Positions 17,300 through 27,317 of a DNA stretch of 64,000 nucleotides are shown here, in pieces. The notes beneath the pieces were generated by a model. The model saw only the letters and a list, made by a program, of their open reading frames with translations, searched no databases and was not told the DNA's origin. Position 1 is the stretch's first letter. Every line of letters starts with the position of its first letter. Source of the stretch: an uncultured Bacteroidales bacterium (GTDB lineage: Bacteria; Bacteroidota; Bacteroidia; Bacteroidales; UBA4417); assembly GCA_903879715.1 (NCBI GenBank), contig CAIRMR010000204.1, positions 30,760 through 94,759 of the forward strand. Reading direction: 5' to 3'. Position numbers and translations under genes: made by a program.

Positions 17300-20200
17300 T
17301 TAAAGTTTCCCTCCCAGCACCGTCCCCTTTTTATATTTCTTCACATTCCCATCCATATCAAAAACTTCAACAAAAACAATATATCTTCCGATCAACGCTT
17401 TGGTCCTCTCGTCAGTAATACCGTCCCAGGCAAAAGCGCCTGAGGTACCACATAGTTCGTGGTTCACAAGGTTACAGATAAGGTGACCGGTTGCATCGTA
17501 AATAGTAATGCTGATATTATTCCCGGGAGCGCCGAAAGAATAAGCTATGTTCAGATAATCGTTGTAGCCGTCATTATCGGGTGAAAAAATATCCGGCGAA
17601 AGGGTAATTTCATTTTCATCCGTTACCGTAACTCCGAATTGCGAGTTTTTATACCCTGGTGTTCCAAAACCTGCCGATTCTGCAGCTGAATGCCAGTTGG
17701 TTGCGTCATCCGAAGCCCTTTCCGGGTTTATCCTTTCGAGCGAAACTCCATCTACGCTGGTTAACAAAGGATACTGCATTGCAGCGGTGTAAGCAACCAA
17801 ATCTATTACTTCTCCGCTCTTTGTGGTAATTGCAACAACGCCATCTTCATTATTCATTGATGGGAAAGATACCATATTTATAAACGCCTTTGGATCAGTG
17901 GTTTTATAGCATTTCTTAACCGCTGAACTATCCGTCGAGAGCACTAAATAATCATCGGGGAAAATCAGAAATGGATCTCCACTGATTTGGTTGTAATCGG
18001 TAATTACATTGTTTATCGTATCGTAATTTACAAGAATCAGGTCTTTCAGGTCAATCACTTTTGCGGAGCGGTTAAATATTTCCACAAAATCAACACAATC
18101 CTCAACCGGATCGAAGAGTAATTCGTTGATCACAATATCATTTTCTTCTGCTTCCGCAGGAATGGCCAGCCGCGCTGAACTTCCGGTTAAAATCTCATTT
18201 CCTGCACAATCGGTGATGTTGCCAGTACTTGTCAGCGTATAAATTACATTGATCTGCAAAGGTGAAGACGGCGTGAGATCAACAATTTTGTAATCGGGAT
18301 TATGCGCCACAACAGTGACCGGATTCCCAATTCCGTCGCTGATCGTATAATTTGCCGGATTTAAAAGATTTGCGCTATCGCACGATTCGGTAAACCAAAC
18401 CGTCATGTGCATCGGATCGTGAACACCAACCCGGCTGATTTCCGGAGCCAAAAGATCAGGATTTGAAGCTTTTACCGAATTAACCGTTCCGGGAGTTCCT
18501 CCATCCGAATTACTGCAAACCGTCCAGTTTGCAGCTTCACCGCAGGGATTCAACGGATCAATAAGCTCCAGCGACCAGCCTCCGTCCTTTTTGTAACTAC
18601 CTTTATACCAGCCATCTGAATAAGATACTGAATGGATCACATTCCCGTCAAAATCCTTTAGCGTAATCGTTCCACTTAAATTAGTAACCGCAAAACTACT
18701 GAAATCGATCACATCACCGAAAGGCTGCAGCAACGGTTTTGAACCATCGTCACAAAGAATTACATATTCTCCGGCAGGTAAAGTATAATTCGGAAGTGGC
18801 TTGGCTGTTGTTCCCAGCCACAGAGTCAGATATTTCAGTTCAAGCGGGAAATTGCTCCGGTTGTAAAGTTCAACATATTCAGATTCAGGCAGATTCACCG
18901 TCGGTGAAGGGTCAGCCATTATTTCATTTATAAGCACATCAAATGTTTTAGCCTGATGCCAGCTAAAGGGCGATTGAGTTGTATCAATTACATTTCCGGC
19001 CATGTCCTTCACATTTACAATATCAAGTGAATACACAACATCAGGAGTAAATCGCTGCGCGTAAACCAGATGCACCATCCTTTGATCAAAAAGATCAATG
19101 GCAGCCGAAACAGGGATAAGGGAACCTGGCATGGTCGAATAATTGCTCACCCTGGTAGAACTGGCGGCTTCAACCGGCTCAGTGAAAGTTATTGAAACCT
19201 TGTTCAATGTTTCGAGCGAAACCGAAACAACCTCGGGAGAGATAGTATCAGGGAAAGGAATCCCAAAATGCATTGAATTTTCAGTTAAAAACGCATTCCC
19301 AGCACAATCGGTGAGATTATTCGTACTTGTCAGCGTATAATCAACACCGACAACCAGCGGTGCAGACAATGTAAGATCAGCTATTTTGTATTCGGGGCTG
19401 TGTACCCAGACATCGGCCGGATTTCCTATTCCGTTATCTATGATATAATTTGACTTATTCAAAACAGCTGCGCTGTCGCATGATTCGGTAAACCAAATTG
19501 TTATATGTGTAGGGTCAATAACTTTCACCTGGCTGAGAGCGGGCGAAACCAAATCCGGATTTGAGGCATGTACCGAATTCACTTTGCCGGGAGTTCCACC
19601 ATCGGCATTACTGCATGCCGCCCAGTTGGCGGATTCGCCACACGGATTCATGGGATCAATCAGTTCGAGCGACCAGCCGCCGTCTTTTTTATAACTATCC
19701 AGAAACCAACCGTCAGTATATGAAATGGCATGAATCACATTTCCATTAAAATCCTTAAGCGTAATTGTTCCGGAAACATTGGTTACAGAAAAAGTACTGA
19801 AATCAATGACAGGTCCCAAAAGTGAGAAGAATGGTTTTGCCCCGTCATCACAAAGAATTAGATATTCACCCGCTGCCAGAGTGTATTGTGGAAGTGTCTT
19901 TTTAGTGCTGCCCAGCAACAACGTCCAGCCTTTCATATCCACAGGGAAGGAACTGCGATTATAGAGTTCAACATATTCAGCTTCCGGCAAATTCACCGGA
20001 GGCGTAGGATCAGACATAATTTCATTAATCAGCACATCATAGGATTTTGCCTGGTGCCAGCTGAATGAAGAATGAGTTGTATCCATTGCATTTCCGGCAA
20101 GGTCTTTCACATTTATAATATCAAGCGAATAAACAATATCTGGTGTAAAATACTGTGTATAAGTAAGATGAATTATTTTAGAATCAGCAGGATCCGGCAT

Positions 20201-22096
20201 AGCAGTTGTTGGCACATATAAACCAGGTGAAGTTGAATAGTTATTCACCATGGTAGCACTTGCGGATTCGACTGGTTCAGTGAATGTTACTGACAGTTTG
20301 TTTGTTGCTTCGAGAGAAACCGAGATTACTGATGGCGGTGTGGTATCGGGAATCGGAAGCGCAAACTCCGCTGAATTCCCAGACTGAATAACATTTCCGG
20401 CACAATCGGTGATAGTGTTCGTAGTTGTGATAGTGTAATTCACGCCAACCACCAGGGGCGAAGCCAATGTAAGATCAGCGCTATTGTAATCAGGGCTGTA
20501 TGCCCAAATAGCGGTTGGATTTCCTATTCCGTTATCGATGCTATAATTTGTCTTGTTCAAAACTGTTGAGCTGTCGCATGATTCACTAAACAAAACCGTT
20601 ATATGTGTTGGATCGGCTATCACAACACTACTGACAGAGGGGGGAACCAGATCGGGATTTGAGGCATGTACCGAATTCACTTTGCCGGGAGTTCCCCCAT
20701 CGGCATTACTGCATGCCGCCCAGTTGGCGGACTCGCCGCAGGGATTTAGCGGATCAATCAGTTCGAGCGACCAGCCACCGTCTTTTTTATAACTGCCCTG
20801 GAACCAGCTTTCGGCATACGAGGCTGTGTGAATCACATTCCCGTCAAAATCCTTCAGCGTAACGATTCCACTTCCATTGGTTACTGAAAAACTGCTGAAA
20901 TCAATCACAGCTCCATAAGGTGCAAGTGAAGGTTTTGATCCGTCATCACAAAGAATAACGTAACCTCCTGCCGGAAGGGTGTATTGGGGCAGCACTTTTT
21001 CGGTTGTACCAAGCCATAATGACCAGTTTTGCAGTTCAACCGGGAAAGCGCTTCGGTTATATAATTCAACATATTCAGTTTCAGGCAGGTTAACCGGCGG
21101 CGTGGGATCGGCCATAATTTCGCTGACCAGAATATCATAGGTTTTAGCCTGGTGCCAGCTAAATGGTGTTTGGCTTGCTGTCATTACATTTCCGGCAAGG
21201 TCCTTAACATTTTTAACATCAAGCGAATAAACAATGTCGGGTGTAAAACGCTGAGCGTACGAAAGATGAATAATTGACGGGTCGAGGAAATCTTGCGTTG
21301 CCGATTGAGGAACCAACGATCCGGGTGTTGTTGAGAAATTGTTGACATTAGTAGAGCTTGAAGCTTCAACCGGTTCATTGAAAATTACAGATAAATTGTT
21401 CAGTGTTTCCAATGAAACAGAAACCACTTCAGGTGGCAGATTATCAACAATTACAGGTCCCGCATAAAAATCGTCATAGTAAAATCTTGTGCCGTTGCTG
21501 CTGGTAAACTTGCTGTAAACTCCCAGGCATGAACCGTTTGTAAAGGTATTGTCGGCACCGGAAGCCTGTATTTTATAATTTGTACCTCCAAGTTCATCGG
21601 CATACACCGTCCACGAGCCTCCTGCAGCCCGGACTACCTTTATCCGGATGGTGAAAGCAGCGGCCAGAAGCCCGTCAGTTCCCCGGCAAATAACAGTATG
21701 TATATTTCCCGATTGCTGAACAAGTTCGATGGCATCGTTTGACCCGGTTTCGCCAAATTTAAGATAATAGCCGTTGAGCGGTCCTTTCAGATCGGCCTGA
21801 TCCGAAGTTAAATAAAAGCGGGCGAGGTTGTTATCCGATGGCGCAAAAGCTAATTTTATCCAAAAATGCCATTCCATGTCCGGTGTCATGCTATTGGCTG
21901 CTGACAAGGCGGCTGTTTCTGAAATTGTTGAATTAAGCTGAAGTTGTGACGCTGTATTCACTTTGTATAAAGCTACATCGCCGGTCCAGGTTGGATTTGA
22001 AGTAAAATTGCCATCGGTGAAACTATCAGCAAACTGTGCTCTGGCGAAGCCCTGGAATAGAATAACACTGATAATAAATAGCAGAATCTTTCGCAT
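17300..22096 (-). CDS. giant type IX secreted protein built of lamin-tail and Ig-like repeats
   Basis: About 1,598 residues if translation starts at the ATG beginning MRKILLFII, which gives the best signal peptide; an ATG 18 bases upstream (22114) is also possible. Counting from that upstream ATG, an N-terminal lectin-like domain (30-220) is followed by three copies of a roughly 366-residue unit: an Ig-like domain (PPEVVSVSLETLN), a lamin-tail domain (ILVSEIMADPTPP ... EYVELYNRS ... YVILCDDGSKP ... KKDGGWSLELIDPLNPCGE) and a second Ig-like domain (DPTHITVLFSESCDS). A fourth lamin-tail domain follows, then a gliding-motility-type C-terminal domain (LSPDIFSPDNDGYNDYLNIA ... KYKKGTVLGG) for type IX export. 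It is probably a surface or extracellular adhesin-like protein. It reads toward the mannan locus and is not part of it. Confidence 0.88.
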   Translation of the reverse strand: MRKILLFIISVILFQGFARAQFADSFTDGNFTSNPTWTGDVALYKVNTASQLQLNSTISETAALSAANSMTPDMEWHFWIKLAFAPSDNNLARFYLTSDQADLKGPLNGYYLKFGETGSNDAIELVQQSGNIHTVICRGTDGLLAAAFTIRIKVVRAAGGSWTVYADELGGTNYKIQASGADNTFTNGSCLGVYSKFTSSNGTRFYYDDFYAGPVIVDNLPPEVVSVSLETLNNLSVIFNEPVEASSSTNVNNFSTTPGSLVPQSATQDFLDPSIIHLSYAQRFTPDIVYSLDVKNVKDLAGNVMTASQTPFSWHQAKTYDILVSEIMADPTPPVNLPETEYVELYNRSAFPVELQNWSLWLGTTEKVLPQYTLPAGGYVILCDDGSKPSLAPYGAVIDFSSFSVTNGSGIVTLKDFDGNVIHTASYAESWFQGSYKKDGGWSLELIDPLNPCGESANWAACSNADGGTPGKVNSVHASNPDLVPPSVSSVVIADPTHITVLFSESCDSSTVLNKTNYSIDNGIGNPTAIWAYSPDYNSADLTLASPLVVGVNYTITTTNTITDCAGNVIQSGNSAEFALPIPDTTPPSVISVSLEATNKLSVTFTEPVESASATMVNNYSTSPGLYVPTTAMPDPADSKIIHLTYTQYFTPDIVYSLDIINVKDLAGNAMDTTHSSFSWHQAKSYDVLINEIMSDPTPPVNLPEAEYVELYNRSSFPVDMKGWTLLLGSTKKTLPQYTLAAGEYLILCDDGAKPFFSLLGPVIDFSTFSVTNVSGTITLKDFNGNVIHAISYTDGWFLDSYKKDGGWSLELIDPMNPCGESANWAACSNADGGTPGKVNSVHASNPDLVSPALSQVKVIDPTHITIWFTESCDSAAVLNKSNYIIDNGIGNPADVWVHSPEYKIADLTLSAPLVVGVDYTLTSTNNLTDCAGNAFLTENSMHFGIPFPDTISPEVVSVSLETLNKVSITFTEPVEAASSTRVSNYSTMPGSLIPVSAAIDLFDQRMVHLVYAQRFTPDVVYSLDIVNVKDMAGNVIDTTQSPFSWHQAKTFDVLINEIMADPSPTVNLPESEYVELYNRSNFPLELKYLTLWLGTTAKPLPNYTLPAGEYVILCDDGSKPLLQPFGDVIDFSSFAVTNLSGTITLKDFDGNVIHSVSYSDGWYKGSYKKDGGWSLELIDPLNPCGEAANWTVCSNSDGGTPGTVNSVKASNPDLLAPEISRVGVHDPMHMTVWFTESCDSANLLNPANYTISDGIGNPVTVVAHNPDYKIVDLTPSSPLQINVIYTLTSTGNITDCAGNEILTGSSARLAIPAEAEENDIVINELLFDPVEDCVDFVEIFNRSAKVIDLKDLILVNYDTINNVITDYNQISGDPFLIFPDDYLVLSTDSSAVKKCYKTTDPKAFINMVSFPSMNNEDGVVAITTKSGEVIDLVAYTAAMQYPLLTSVDGVSLERINPERASDDATNWHSAAESAGFGTPGYKNSQFGVTVTDENEITLSPDIFSPDNDGYNDYLNIAYSFGAPGNNISITIYDATGHLICNLVNHELCGTSGAFAWDGITDERTKALIGRYIVFVEVFDMDGNVKKYKKGTVLGGKL
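18150..21439 (-). repeat. three tandem internal repeats of about 1,097 bp
   Basis: Corresponding landmarks recur at a constant period: the block around the GTTCC of a PGKVN/PGTVN motif lies near 18500, 19597 and 20694. The two units nearest the start codon are nearly identical in places at DNA level, while the third has drifted more. This implies recent duplication within the gene. Confidence 0.8.
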
Positions 22097-22133
22097 ATTA
22101 CTATTGATTGACATTCAATTAACGTAAATGTAG

Positions 22134-22141
22134 TATTTTTG
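22134..22141 (+). promoter_or_regulatory. Bacteroidota-type -7 promoter element for asd
   Basis: TATTTTTG matches the TAnnTTTG consensus exactly. An ATTG at 22107-22110 could serve as the -33 element. The start site would be near 22147, leaving about 118 bases of leader before asd. The opposite strand of the same 150-base gap must carry the promoter of the giant gene (TACATTTA is a candidate). Confidence 0.55.
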
Positions 22142-22264
22142 CAGTTCTGAAATAAATTCTTTGGTAAAGATATGAAATCGCAATTATTTAGCAAAAAGCA
22201 ATTTCGGTCATTTTAAAAATTCAAGACAATTTCAGTTAAAAACAACAACTAATCAAGATATATT

Positions 22265-23272
22265 ATGAAAATTGCAATTGTTGGTGCCACCGGCCTGGTA
22301 GGAAGCGTTATGCTTAAAGTTCTGGAAGAAGCGCGCTATATTCCTTTCGACAAAATTTCCGAGATCATACCTGTTGCATCCGAAAAATCAGTGGGCAAAG
22401 ATCTATTTTTCAATAATATGCCCCGTAAAATCGTGAGTGTAACTGATGCAATCGCCATGAAACCTGATATAGCAATATTTTCAGCCGGGGCATCAATTTC
22501 TTTGCAATATGCTCCGCTGTTTGCCGCCGCCGGAACCTTTGTGATCGATAACAGCTCTGCCTGGCGCATGGACGAAAACATTCCTTTGGTTGTTCCCGAA
22601 ATAAATGCTTCCCTGCTGAATAGCAAAACTAAAATTATCGCAAACCCGAATTGCAGTACAATTCAGCTGGTACTTGCCTTATCGCAACTGCATCAGCATC
22701 TGAAAATCAAACGTCTCGTTGTTTCAACCTATCAGTCAGTTTCAGGGACCGGTCAGAAAGCCATGGAGCAACTGATGAACGAACGTGCCGGAACACGCAC
22801 CAACATGGTTTATCCTCATCCGATTGACCTCAATCTATTCCCTCACGGCGGCACTTTCGAAGCCAACGGGTATACAACCGAAGAAACGAAGCTGCTTAAT
22901 GAAACAAGGAAAATTCTGGGTGATAATTCCATACGAGTTACAGCTACAGTTGTTCGTGTTCCTGTAACCGGTGGCCATTCGGAATCGGTAAATATTGAGT
23001 TTGAGAAAGAATTCGAGATGCAATGGATTAATAAACTTTTGTCATCAACCAAAGGTGTTGTGGTACAGGATGATCCTGAAAAATCCATTTATCCTATGCC
23101 TAAATATGCCGAAGGCCGCGATGAGGTTTTTGTAGGCCGTATCCGCCGCGACGAATCACAGCCTAACACCATCAATATCTGGGTGGTAGCAGATAACCTC
23201 CGCAAAGGTGCCGCCACCAATGCTGTTCAGATTGCCGCGTACCTGATGAATAACGAGCTGGTGAAATCGTAA
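22265..23272 (+). CDS. asd: aspartate-semialdehyde dehydrogenase
   Basis: A 335-residue cytoplasmic enzyme of normal length. It makes aspartate semialdehyde from aspartyl phosphate with NADPH, the branch point to lysine/diaminopimelate, threonine and methionine. The N-terminus IAIVGATGLVGSVMLKVL is the nucleotide-binding loop, NPNCSTIQLVLAL carries the catalytic Cys130, and VPVTGGHSESVNIEFE contains the catalytic His and substrate-binding residues. The FDNSSAWR-like VIDNSSAWRMD is also conserved. It stands alone: the previous gene is divergent and ribF follows after about 256 bases of repeat-rich DNA. Confidence 0.96.
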   Translation: MKIAIVGATGLVGSVMLKVLEEARYIPFDKISEIIPVASEKSVGKDLFFNNMPRKIVSVTDAIAMKPDIAIFSAGASISLQYAPLFAAAGTFVIDNSSAWRMDENIPLVVPEINASLLNSKTKIIANPNCSTIQLVLALSQLHQHLKIKRLVVSTYQSVSGTGQKAMEQLMNERAGTRTNMVYPHPIDLNLFPHGGTFEANGYTTEETKLLNETRKILGDNSIRVTATVVRVPVTGGHSESVNIEFEKEFEMQWINKLLSSTKGVVVQDDPEKSIYPMPKYAEGRDEVFVGRIRRDESQPNTINIWVVADNLRKGAATNAVQIAAYLMNNELVKS

Positions 23273-23314
23273 GGTTGGACCGGATTATTCTCAGAACGAG
23301 TTATATTCTTACTT

Positions 23315-23500
23315 TTTGAAATTCCAAGTCCCAAAATCCACATTTCAAGTCCCAAACTCCAAATTCCAAGGCCCAAATTCCAAAATAAAAAGTCTAAATC
23401 TCAAGAAAAAAAATAACGTGAATCTCAATTTCAAGGTTGGAATTTCTAACCTTGGAATTTGAAGCTTGGAATTTGAAGCCTGGAATTTATACAGTTGTAT
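23315..23500. repeat. CCAAATTCCAA phrase array with inverted copies
   Basis: Several imperfect copies of a CCAAATTCCAAG-like phrase (e.g. 23359-23370) on the left are matched by reverse-complement copies (TTGGAATTTGAAG, 23450-23485) on the right, so the transcript could fold into a long imperfect hairpin. The same 12-mer recurs at 42004-42015. No gene is supported here. Confidence 0.7.
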
Positions 23501-23528
23501 CTCGCCCCACTTTAACTTACTCTCCACA

Positions 23529-24458
23529 ATGCGAATCTACCGTCAGATATCTGAATTTAAATCCCACTGTAACCCGGTGGCAACGGTAGGTGTATTTGAT
23601 GGTGTTCATCGCGGCCACCTGGAAATAATCAGCCGCTTACTGGCAGTTGCAAAAGAAAAGAAATGCGAGTCTGTTATAATCACTTTTGATCCACATCCTA
23701 AGTTAGTGCTGCCGCATAATGCTGAAGTACGCCTGCTGCAAACACTGGATGAAAAACTTAAGCGTTTCGAATTAGCCGGTGTCGATGTTGTACTGGTAAT
23801 ACCTTTCGACCTTGCATTTGCAAAAATCACTCCCCACGATTTTATTAAAAACGTCCTGGTTGACCAGATAAAGGTGAGTCATGTAATCACAGGTTATGAT
23901 CATTTTTTTGGTCAGAACAGGCAGGGTGATTTTGATATGCTTAGCAAAATGGGCAGGGAATCTGGTTTTACCGTGGATGAATTGCCGATGGTGCTGGTTG
24001 CTGAACATACGGTTAGCTCTTCAATAGTACGGCGGGCATTGCTCGACGGGGATGTAAAACTTGCGGCAACAATGCTTGGCTATGCGTATGAAATGACCGG
24101 GCTTGTAGTTGCCGGAAATAAAATCGGACGGAACATAGGCTATCCAACAGCAAATCTGAAGCTTACATACAAGCACAAACTGGTTCCGGGCCAGGGAGTA
24201 TATGCTACACTGGTTAAAATTAATGATTCCGTTTTTAAAGCAATGACCAATATTGGTTACCGGCCCACTATCGATGCCGATCGCCTGACTATAGAAGCCA
24301 ATATTTTTGATTTTAACCAGGATTTATATGAGAAGGAAATAACGCTTACGTTTATCGAACGGATTCGTGATGAGAAAAGATTCGCAAGTTTAGGGGATCT
24401 TCAGTTTCAGCTGGCAAGCGATAAAATTACTGCAGGAAAGATATTGGAAGACTTTTAG
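23529..24458 (+). CDS. ribF: bifunctional riboflavin kinase / FAD synthetase
   Basis: A 309-residue cytoplasmic enzyme converting riboflavin to FMN and then FAD. The start at ATG 23529 gives the usual N-terminus MRIYRQI and leaves the repeat array outside the gene; an upstream in-frame start would read through the repeats. The FAD synthetase domain shows ATVGVFDGVHRGHLEII (nucleotidyltransferase HxGH-like loop), ITFDPHPKLVL and ITGYDHFFGQNRQGD. The kinase domain shows GRNIGYPTANL, GVYATLV, MTNIGYRPT and EANIFDFNQDLY, with the conserved TxAN and catalytic Glu region. Both activities look intact. Confidence 0.95.
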   Translation: MRIYRQISEFKSHCNPVATVGVFDGVHRGHLEIISRLLAVAKEKKCESVIITFDPHPKLVLPHNAEVRLLQTLDEKLKRFELAGVDVVLVIPFDLAFAKITPHDFIKNVLVDQIKVSHVITGYDHFFGQNRQGDFDMLSKMGRESGFTVDELPMVLVAEHTVSSSIVRRALLDGDVKLAATMLGYAYEMTGLVVAGNKIGRNIGYPTANLKLTYKHKLVPGQGVYATLVKINDSVFKAMTNIGYRPTIDADRLTIEANIFDFNQDLYEKEITLTFIERIRDEKRFASLGDLQFQLASDKITAGKILEDF

Positions 24459-24590
24459 TCAATTTTTAAATGTCGGTAAAAAGTAGACTTTTTCAATTTT
24501 ATAACAGTACTAGGTAACAATGCTCTTTCTCCCCTCGCCTTGTCGCCCTTCGCCCCTTCTGTTTGTAGAAATCCAAAATTAAACGGTTAC

Positions 24591-25415
24591 TTAAATCTTC
24601 TCCTTCTTCTCCGCATTATAAGAAATCAGGCATTCATTAATCGCCTTATACAGATTGTATTCTGTAGAGCTGACAATAAAATCAACCGAAAGGTTGCAGT
24701 ACAACATAAAATCCTGTATATCCTTATCCGATCTGAACGAAGTTACCTGTTTTACAACTTCTGCATTATATCGTCGGGCTGCCACTACCTTTTTCTGATC
24801 CTGGCTTACCAGCGTCTCCAGTTTTCGCCTGCTCTTACCTTCTTTGCTGAATGCATCATATAAAGCCGTAATCGGGCCGGGAATAGTAAGTGTTAAGCCG
24901 GGATTGGCCAATCCCGGGGTGCTTCTGCCAGGTGGCACACCTCCGGCGGGAAGAGGCATATTGTAAAATTTCGGATCGTTAAGTTTAAGATCTGTAACTT
25001 TCGGCGTTTGATCCTCCATGGCAAGCACGGCTTCCTTCAGCGCCTGAGCATCAGCAGGCCAGGGAAAAATCTCTACACCGGTTATCATAATGGTATCCGA
25101 CTTCATTACAACATGCAACGGAATTATCGGAGATAGCCTGTCGACAGGAATATGATATTTAAAGGGAATATATCCAATACAGGTAACCCTCAGCGTATCT
25201 CCCGGATAGGTATTGATCTGGAACTGTCCTTTCCAGTTGCTGGTAGTTCCCTTGTTCGCAGATATATTTACAATATGCACATTTTCAATAGATTTTCCCT
25301 GTGGATTTGTAATAAATCCTTCAACTGAAACTTCCGGGCGTTTTTGAGCAACCTGTGCTTTAACACTCAGGAAAACCGGAAAAAAAAGAAGGAAGAGGAG
25401 CCAGTTGAGTTTCAT
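24591..25415 (-). CDS. secreted protein with carboxypeptidase-regulatory-like domain
   Basis: A 274-residue protein with a signal peptide (MKLNWLLFLLFFPVFLSVKAQ). Residues about 28-110 are a transthyretin-like CarboxypepD_reg domain (VEGFITNPQGKSIENVHIVNI ... DTLRVTCIGYIPF), the module that often starts TonB receptors, but no receptor follows. Residues 120-274 are of unknown function with a Pro/Gly-rich stretch (PPGRSTPGLANPG) and a KKVVAARRYNAEVV segment. Stand-alone proteins of this kind are common in Bacteroidota; role unknown. It lies 160 bases upstream of nothing else on its strand except the GldH-like gene, which is transcribed first. Confidence 0.7.
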   Translation of the reverse strand: MKLNWLLFLLFFPVFLSVKAQVAQKRPEVSVEGFITNPQGKSIENVHIVNISANKGTTSNWKGQFQINTYPGDTLRVTCIGYIPFKYHIPVDRLSPIIPLHVVMKSDTIMITGVEIFPWPADAQALKEAVLAMEDQTPKVTDLKLNDPKFYNMPLPAGGVPPGRSTPGLANPGLTLTIPGPITALYDAFSKEGKSRRKLETLVSQDQKKVVAARRYNAEVVKQVTSFRSDKDIQDFMLYCNLSVDFIVSSTEYNLYKAINECLISYNAEKKEKI

Positions 25416-25575
25416 GTTCCCAAGTATAATTATGCAAAAGTAGATGTAAATAAAAGGGGATAAAAGTTAATACTTGTTAAACAGGAACTTAGCCGCGATC
25501 AGAAGTGTTTGAGTCCTGAAAGAGTCTGTTGAAGAACTTCTATTAAATTGATTAGTGGAAACATATGTGACTTAC

Positions 25576-26052
25576 TTATTTCGCCTTCGTCACCACAATA
25601 CCGATTTCAGCAATTCCTTCCGTCTGAATTTTAGGAATCAGATTTTCAATAGTGATCTTGTAGTTCCCTTTTTCGGCCATACTAAAGCTTTTCCAAAGAA
25701 CCAGGCGGGATTCAGCTTTTGATTCTATGGGTTCTGTTATCAGTTTACCGTTTTCACGCACCGGGATTGATATTTCGCGTATACTCTCCTCGCCTTTCGG
25801 AGAAGTTAGAATCATATAAAGCGGAATTTTATCCGGTTGGAACAGTCTGGTACACCGGACAATGAGTGTAATATCATAGCTTTTGCCTACCTCATTTACG
25901 GGTATTTCAATTTGTTTGATATCGAACCTATCCCAGCTGGAGTTCGTCAATTTCAGGTATTTCTCAAAAACAGGACCTTTTTCGCATGAAATGGAGAAAA
26001 TGGCAAGTATAATAACAAGAATAAGGTTGAAGAGTAGTTTTGAGTTTTTCAT
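25576..26052 (-). CDS. small lipoprotein, possibly GldH-like
   Basis: A 158-residue lipoprotein (ISC, cysteine 23). The arrangement resembles gliding-motility lipoprotein GldH: an early NSSWDRFDIKQIEIPV, an IVRCTRLFQPDKIPLYMIL strand pair, a LWKSFSMAEKGNYKITIENLI block, and a closing GIAEIGIVV strand. Similarity is weak and by eye, so this could simply be an unnamed beta-sandwich lipoprotein. It lies downstream of mnmA on the same strand with a gap of 129 bases. If it is GldH, it would be part of the type IX secretion/gliding apparatus that the sorting domains in this window require. Confidence 0.4.
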   Translation of the reverse strand: MKNSKLLFNLILVIILAIFSISCEKGPVFEKYLKLTNSSWDRFDIKQIEIPVNEVGKSYDITLIVRCTRLFQPDKIPLYMILTSPKGEESIREISIPVRENGKLITEPIESKAESRLVLWKSFSMAEKGNYKITIENLIPKIQTEGIAEIGIVVTKAK

Positions 26053-26181
26053 AAAGTAATGATTAAAATTTTGCCGAATGTTGTAAACTGAGATCCTTAA
26101 ACGCCGCAGGCATTTGAACTCTTGAACCTTACACTTCGCCGCCGCTCAGTGCCCGGTTTGTTGCTGATTAAACTTGGAATT

Positions 26182-27246
26182 TTATTCAATAACCCCGCTT
26201 CCAAAGCAAATCCGTGAGTCCTTATCGTAAACTACGCCAAATTGCCCGGCTGCAACTCCTGAAACCGGAACCGAAGATTGCAGAATATAATTTTCCCCGG
26301 CTCTTTTCAGAATTCCCTTTGTAAAATCGGGAGTATGGCGGATTTTGAAGGTTATTTCATGTTCAGGAGCATCATCCTGCCAGGGATTTCCACTGATAAA
26401 ATGAAAATCAGTCAGCCCAATTACATCCTGGTATTGTGAAATGGGATCATAGCCATTGGAAACAAAAATGGTGTTTTCAATTGAATCCTTCTTCACCACG
26501 AACCAGGGTCCGCCACCCAGGTTAAGCCCTTTACGCTGGCCTATGGTATGAAACCAGTATCCTTTATGTTTTCCAAGTATCTTCCCTGTTTCAAGTTCAA
26601 CTATTTTGCCTTCTTTCTCCCCAATATATTTCCTGAGAAAATCAACATAATTTACTTTCCCCAGGAAACAAATCCCCTGGCTGTCGCGGCGGTGAGCGCT
26701 GGGCATGTTTTGTATATGAGCGATAGCACGGACCTCACTTTTCATCAGGTTGCCGATCGGAAACATAAGTTTGCTCACTTGCGGGTAGGTGATTTGAGCA
26801 AGAAAATCAGTCTGATCTTTGATCGGATCTTTAGCCGTAGTAAGCCAGGTTTTCCCGTTTTCAACCACTGTATTGGCATAATGGCCGGTTGAGATCTTAT
26901 CAAAATCCTTGCCCCAGTATGTTTCGAACTCACCGAATTTTATAAGACGGTTGCACATCACATCGGGATTTGGCGTAAGCCCTTTGCGGACAGCATCCAG
27001 CGCGTAAGCCATCACATTGTCCCAATATTCTTTATGCAAAGGAACAACTTCCATTTTTAACCCGTAATACTTGGCAAGCCAGGAGGTAAGCTCAATGTCT
27101 TCTTCAGAAGAACAGTCCATAAAACCCTCTTCATCTTTCATCCCGATCTGGATGTAAAAAATTACCGGTTCGTAACCCTGCTCTTTTAACAAATGCAAGG
27201 TAACCGAGCTATCAACACCTCCCGAAACTAATGCTGCTATATTCAA
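26182..27246 (-). CDS. mnmA: tRNA 2-thiouridine(34) synthase
   Basis: 354 residues from the start I prefer. It activates U34 of Lys/Glu/Gln tRNAs with ATP and inserts sulfur. SGGVDSSV is the PP-loop, [13 protein letters not shown] carries the catalytic Cys, and SQGICFLG the second Cys; [19 protein letters not shown] follows as usual. No ATG lies at the N-terminus. A TTG at 27270 overlaps a perfect -7 promoter element (27268-27275), so it cannot be in the mRNA; the TTG at 27246 gives [14 protein letters not shown], the family's usual beginning. Confidence 0.93.
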   Translation of the reverse strand: MNIAALVSGGVDSSVTLHLLKEQGYEPVIFYIQIGMKDEEGFMDCSSEEDIELTSWLAKYYGLKMEVVPLHKEYWDNVMAYALDAVRKGLTPNPDVMCNRLIKFGEFETYWGKDFDKISTGHYANTVVENGKTWLTTAKDPIKDQTDFLAQITYPQVSKLMFPIGNLMKSEVRAIAHIQNMPSAHRRDSQGICFLGKVNYVDFLRKYIGEKEGKIVELETGKILGKHKGYWFHTIGQRKGLNLGGGPWFVVKKDSIENTIFVSNGYDPISQYQDVIGLTDFHFISGNPWQDDAPEHEITFKIRHTPDFTKGILKRAGENYILQSSVPVSGVAAGQFGVVYDKDSRICFGSGVIE

Positions 27247-27267
27247 TGATTTCTTATTGTTAGGGTG

Positions 27268-27275
27268 CAAAAATA
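27268..27275 (-). promoter_or_regulatory. -7 promoter element of mnmA
   Basis: TATTTTTG on the minus strand matches TAnnTTTG exactly. Transcription should begin around 27261-27264, about 15 bases before the TTG at 27246, and it excludes the longer open frame as the true start. Confidence 0.6.
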
Positions 27276-27317
27276 CTACTTTTCCGAGAATGTGGTTCTG
27301 CCAGGATATTTCCAGGG

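Noticed and set aside
22172-22216. A 14-codon frame (MKSQLFSKKQFRSF) between the asd promoter and asd, possibly a leader peptide.
   Set aside because: It has three Lys and three Phe codons but no terminator or competing stem follows before asd, so attenuation is not supported.
23345-23527. A 60-codon minus-strand frame with repeated EFG/WNLEFG words.
   Set aside because: It is only a translation of the CCAAATTCCAA phrase array and has no gene features.
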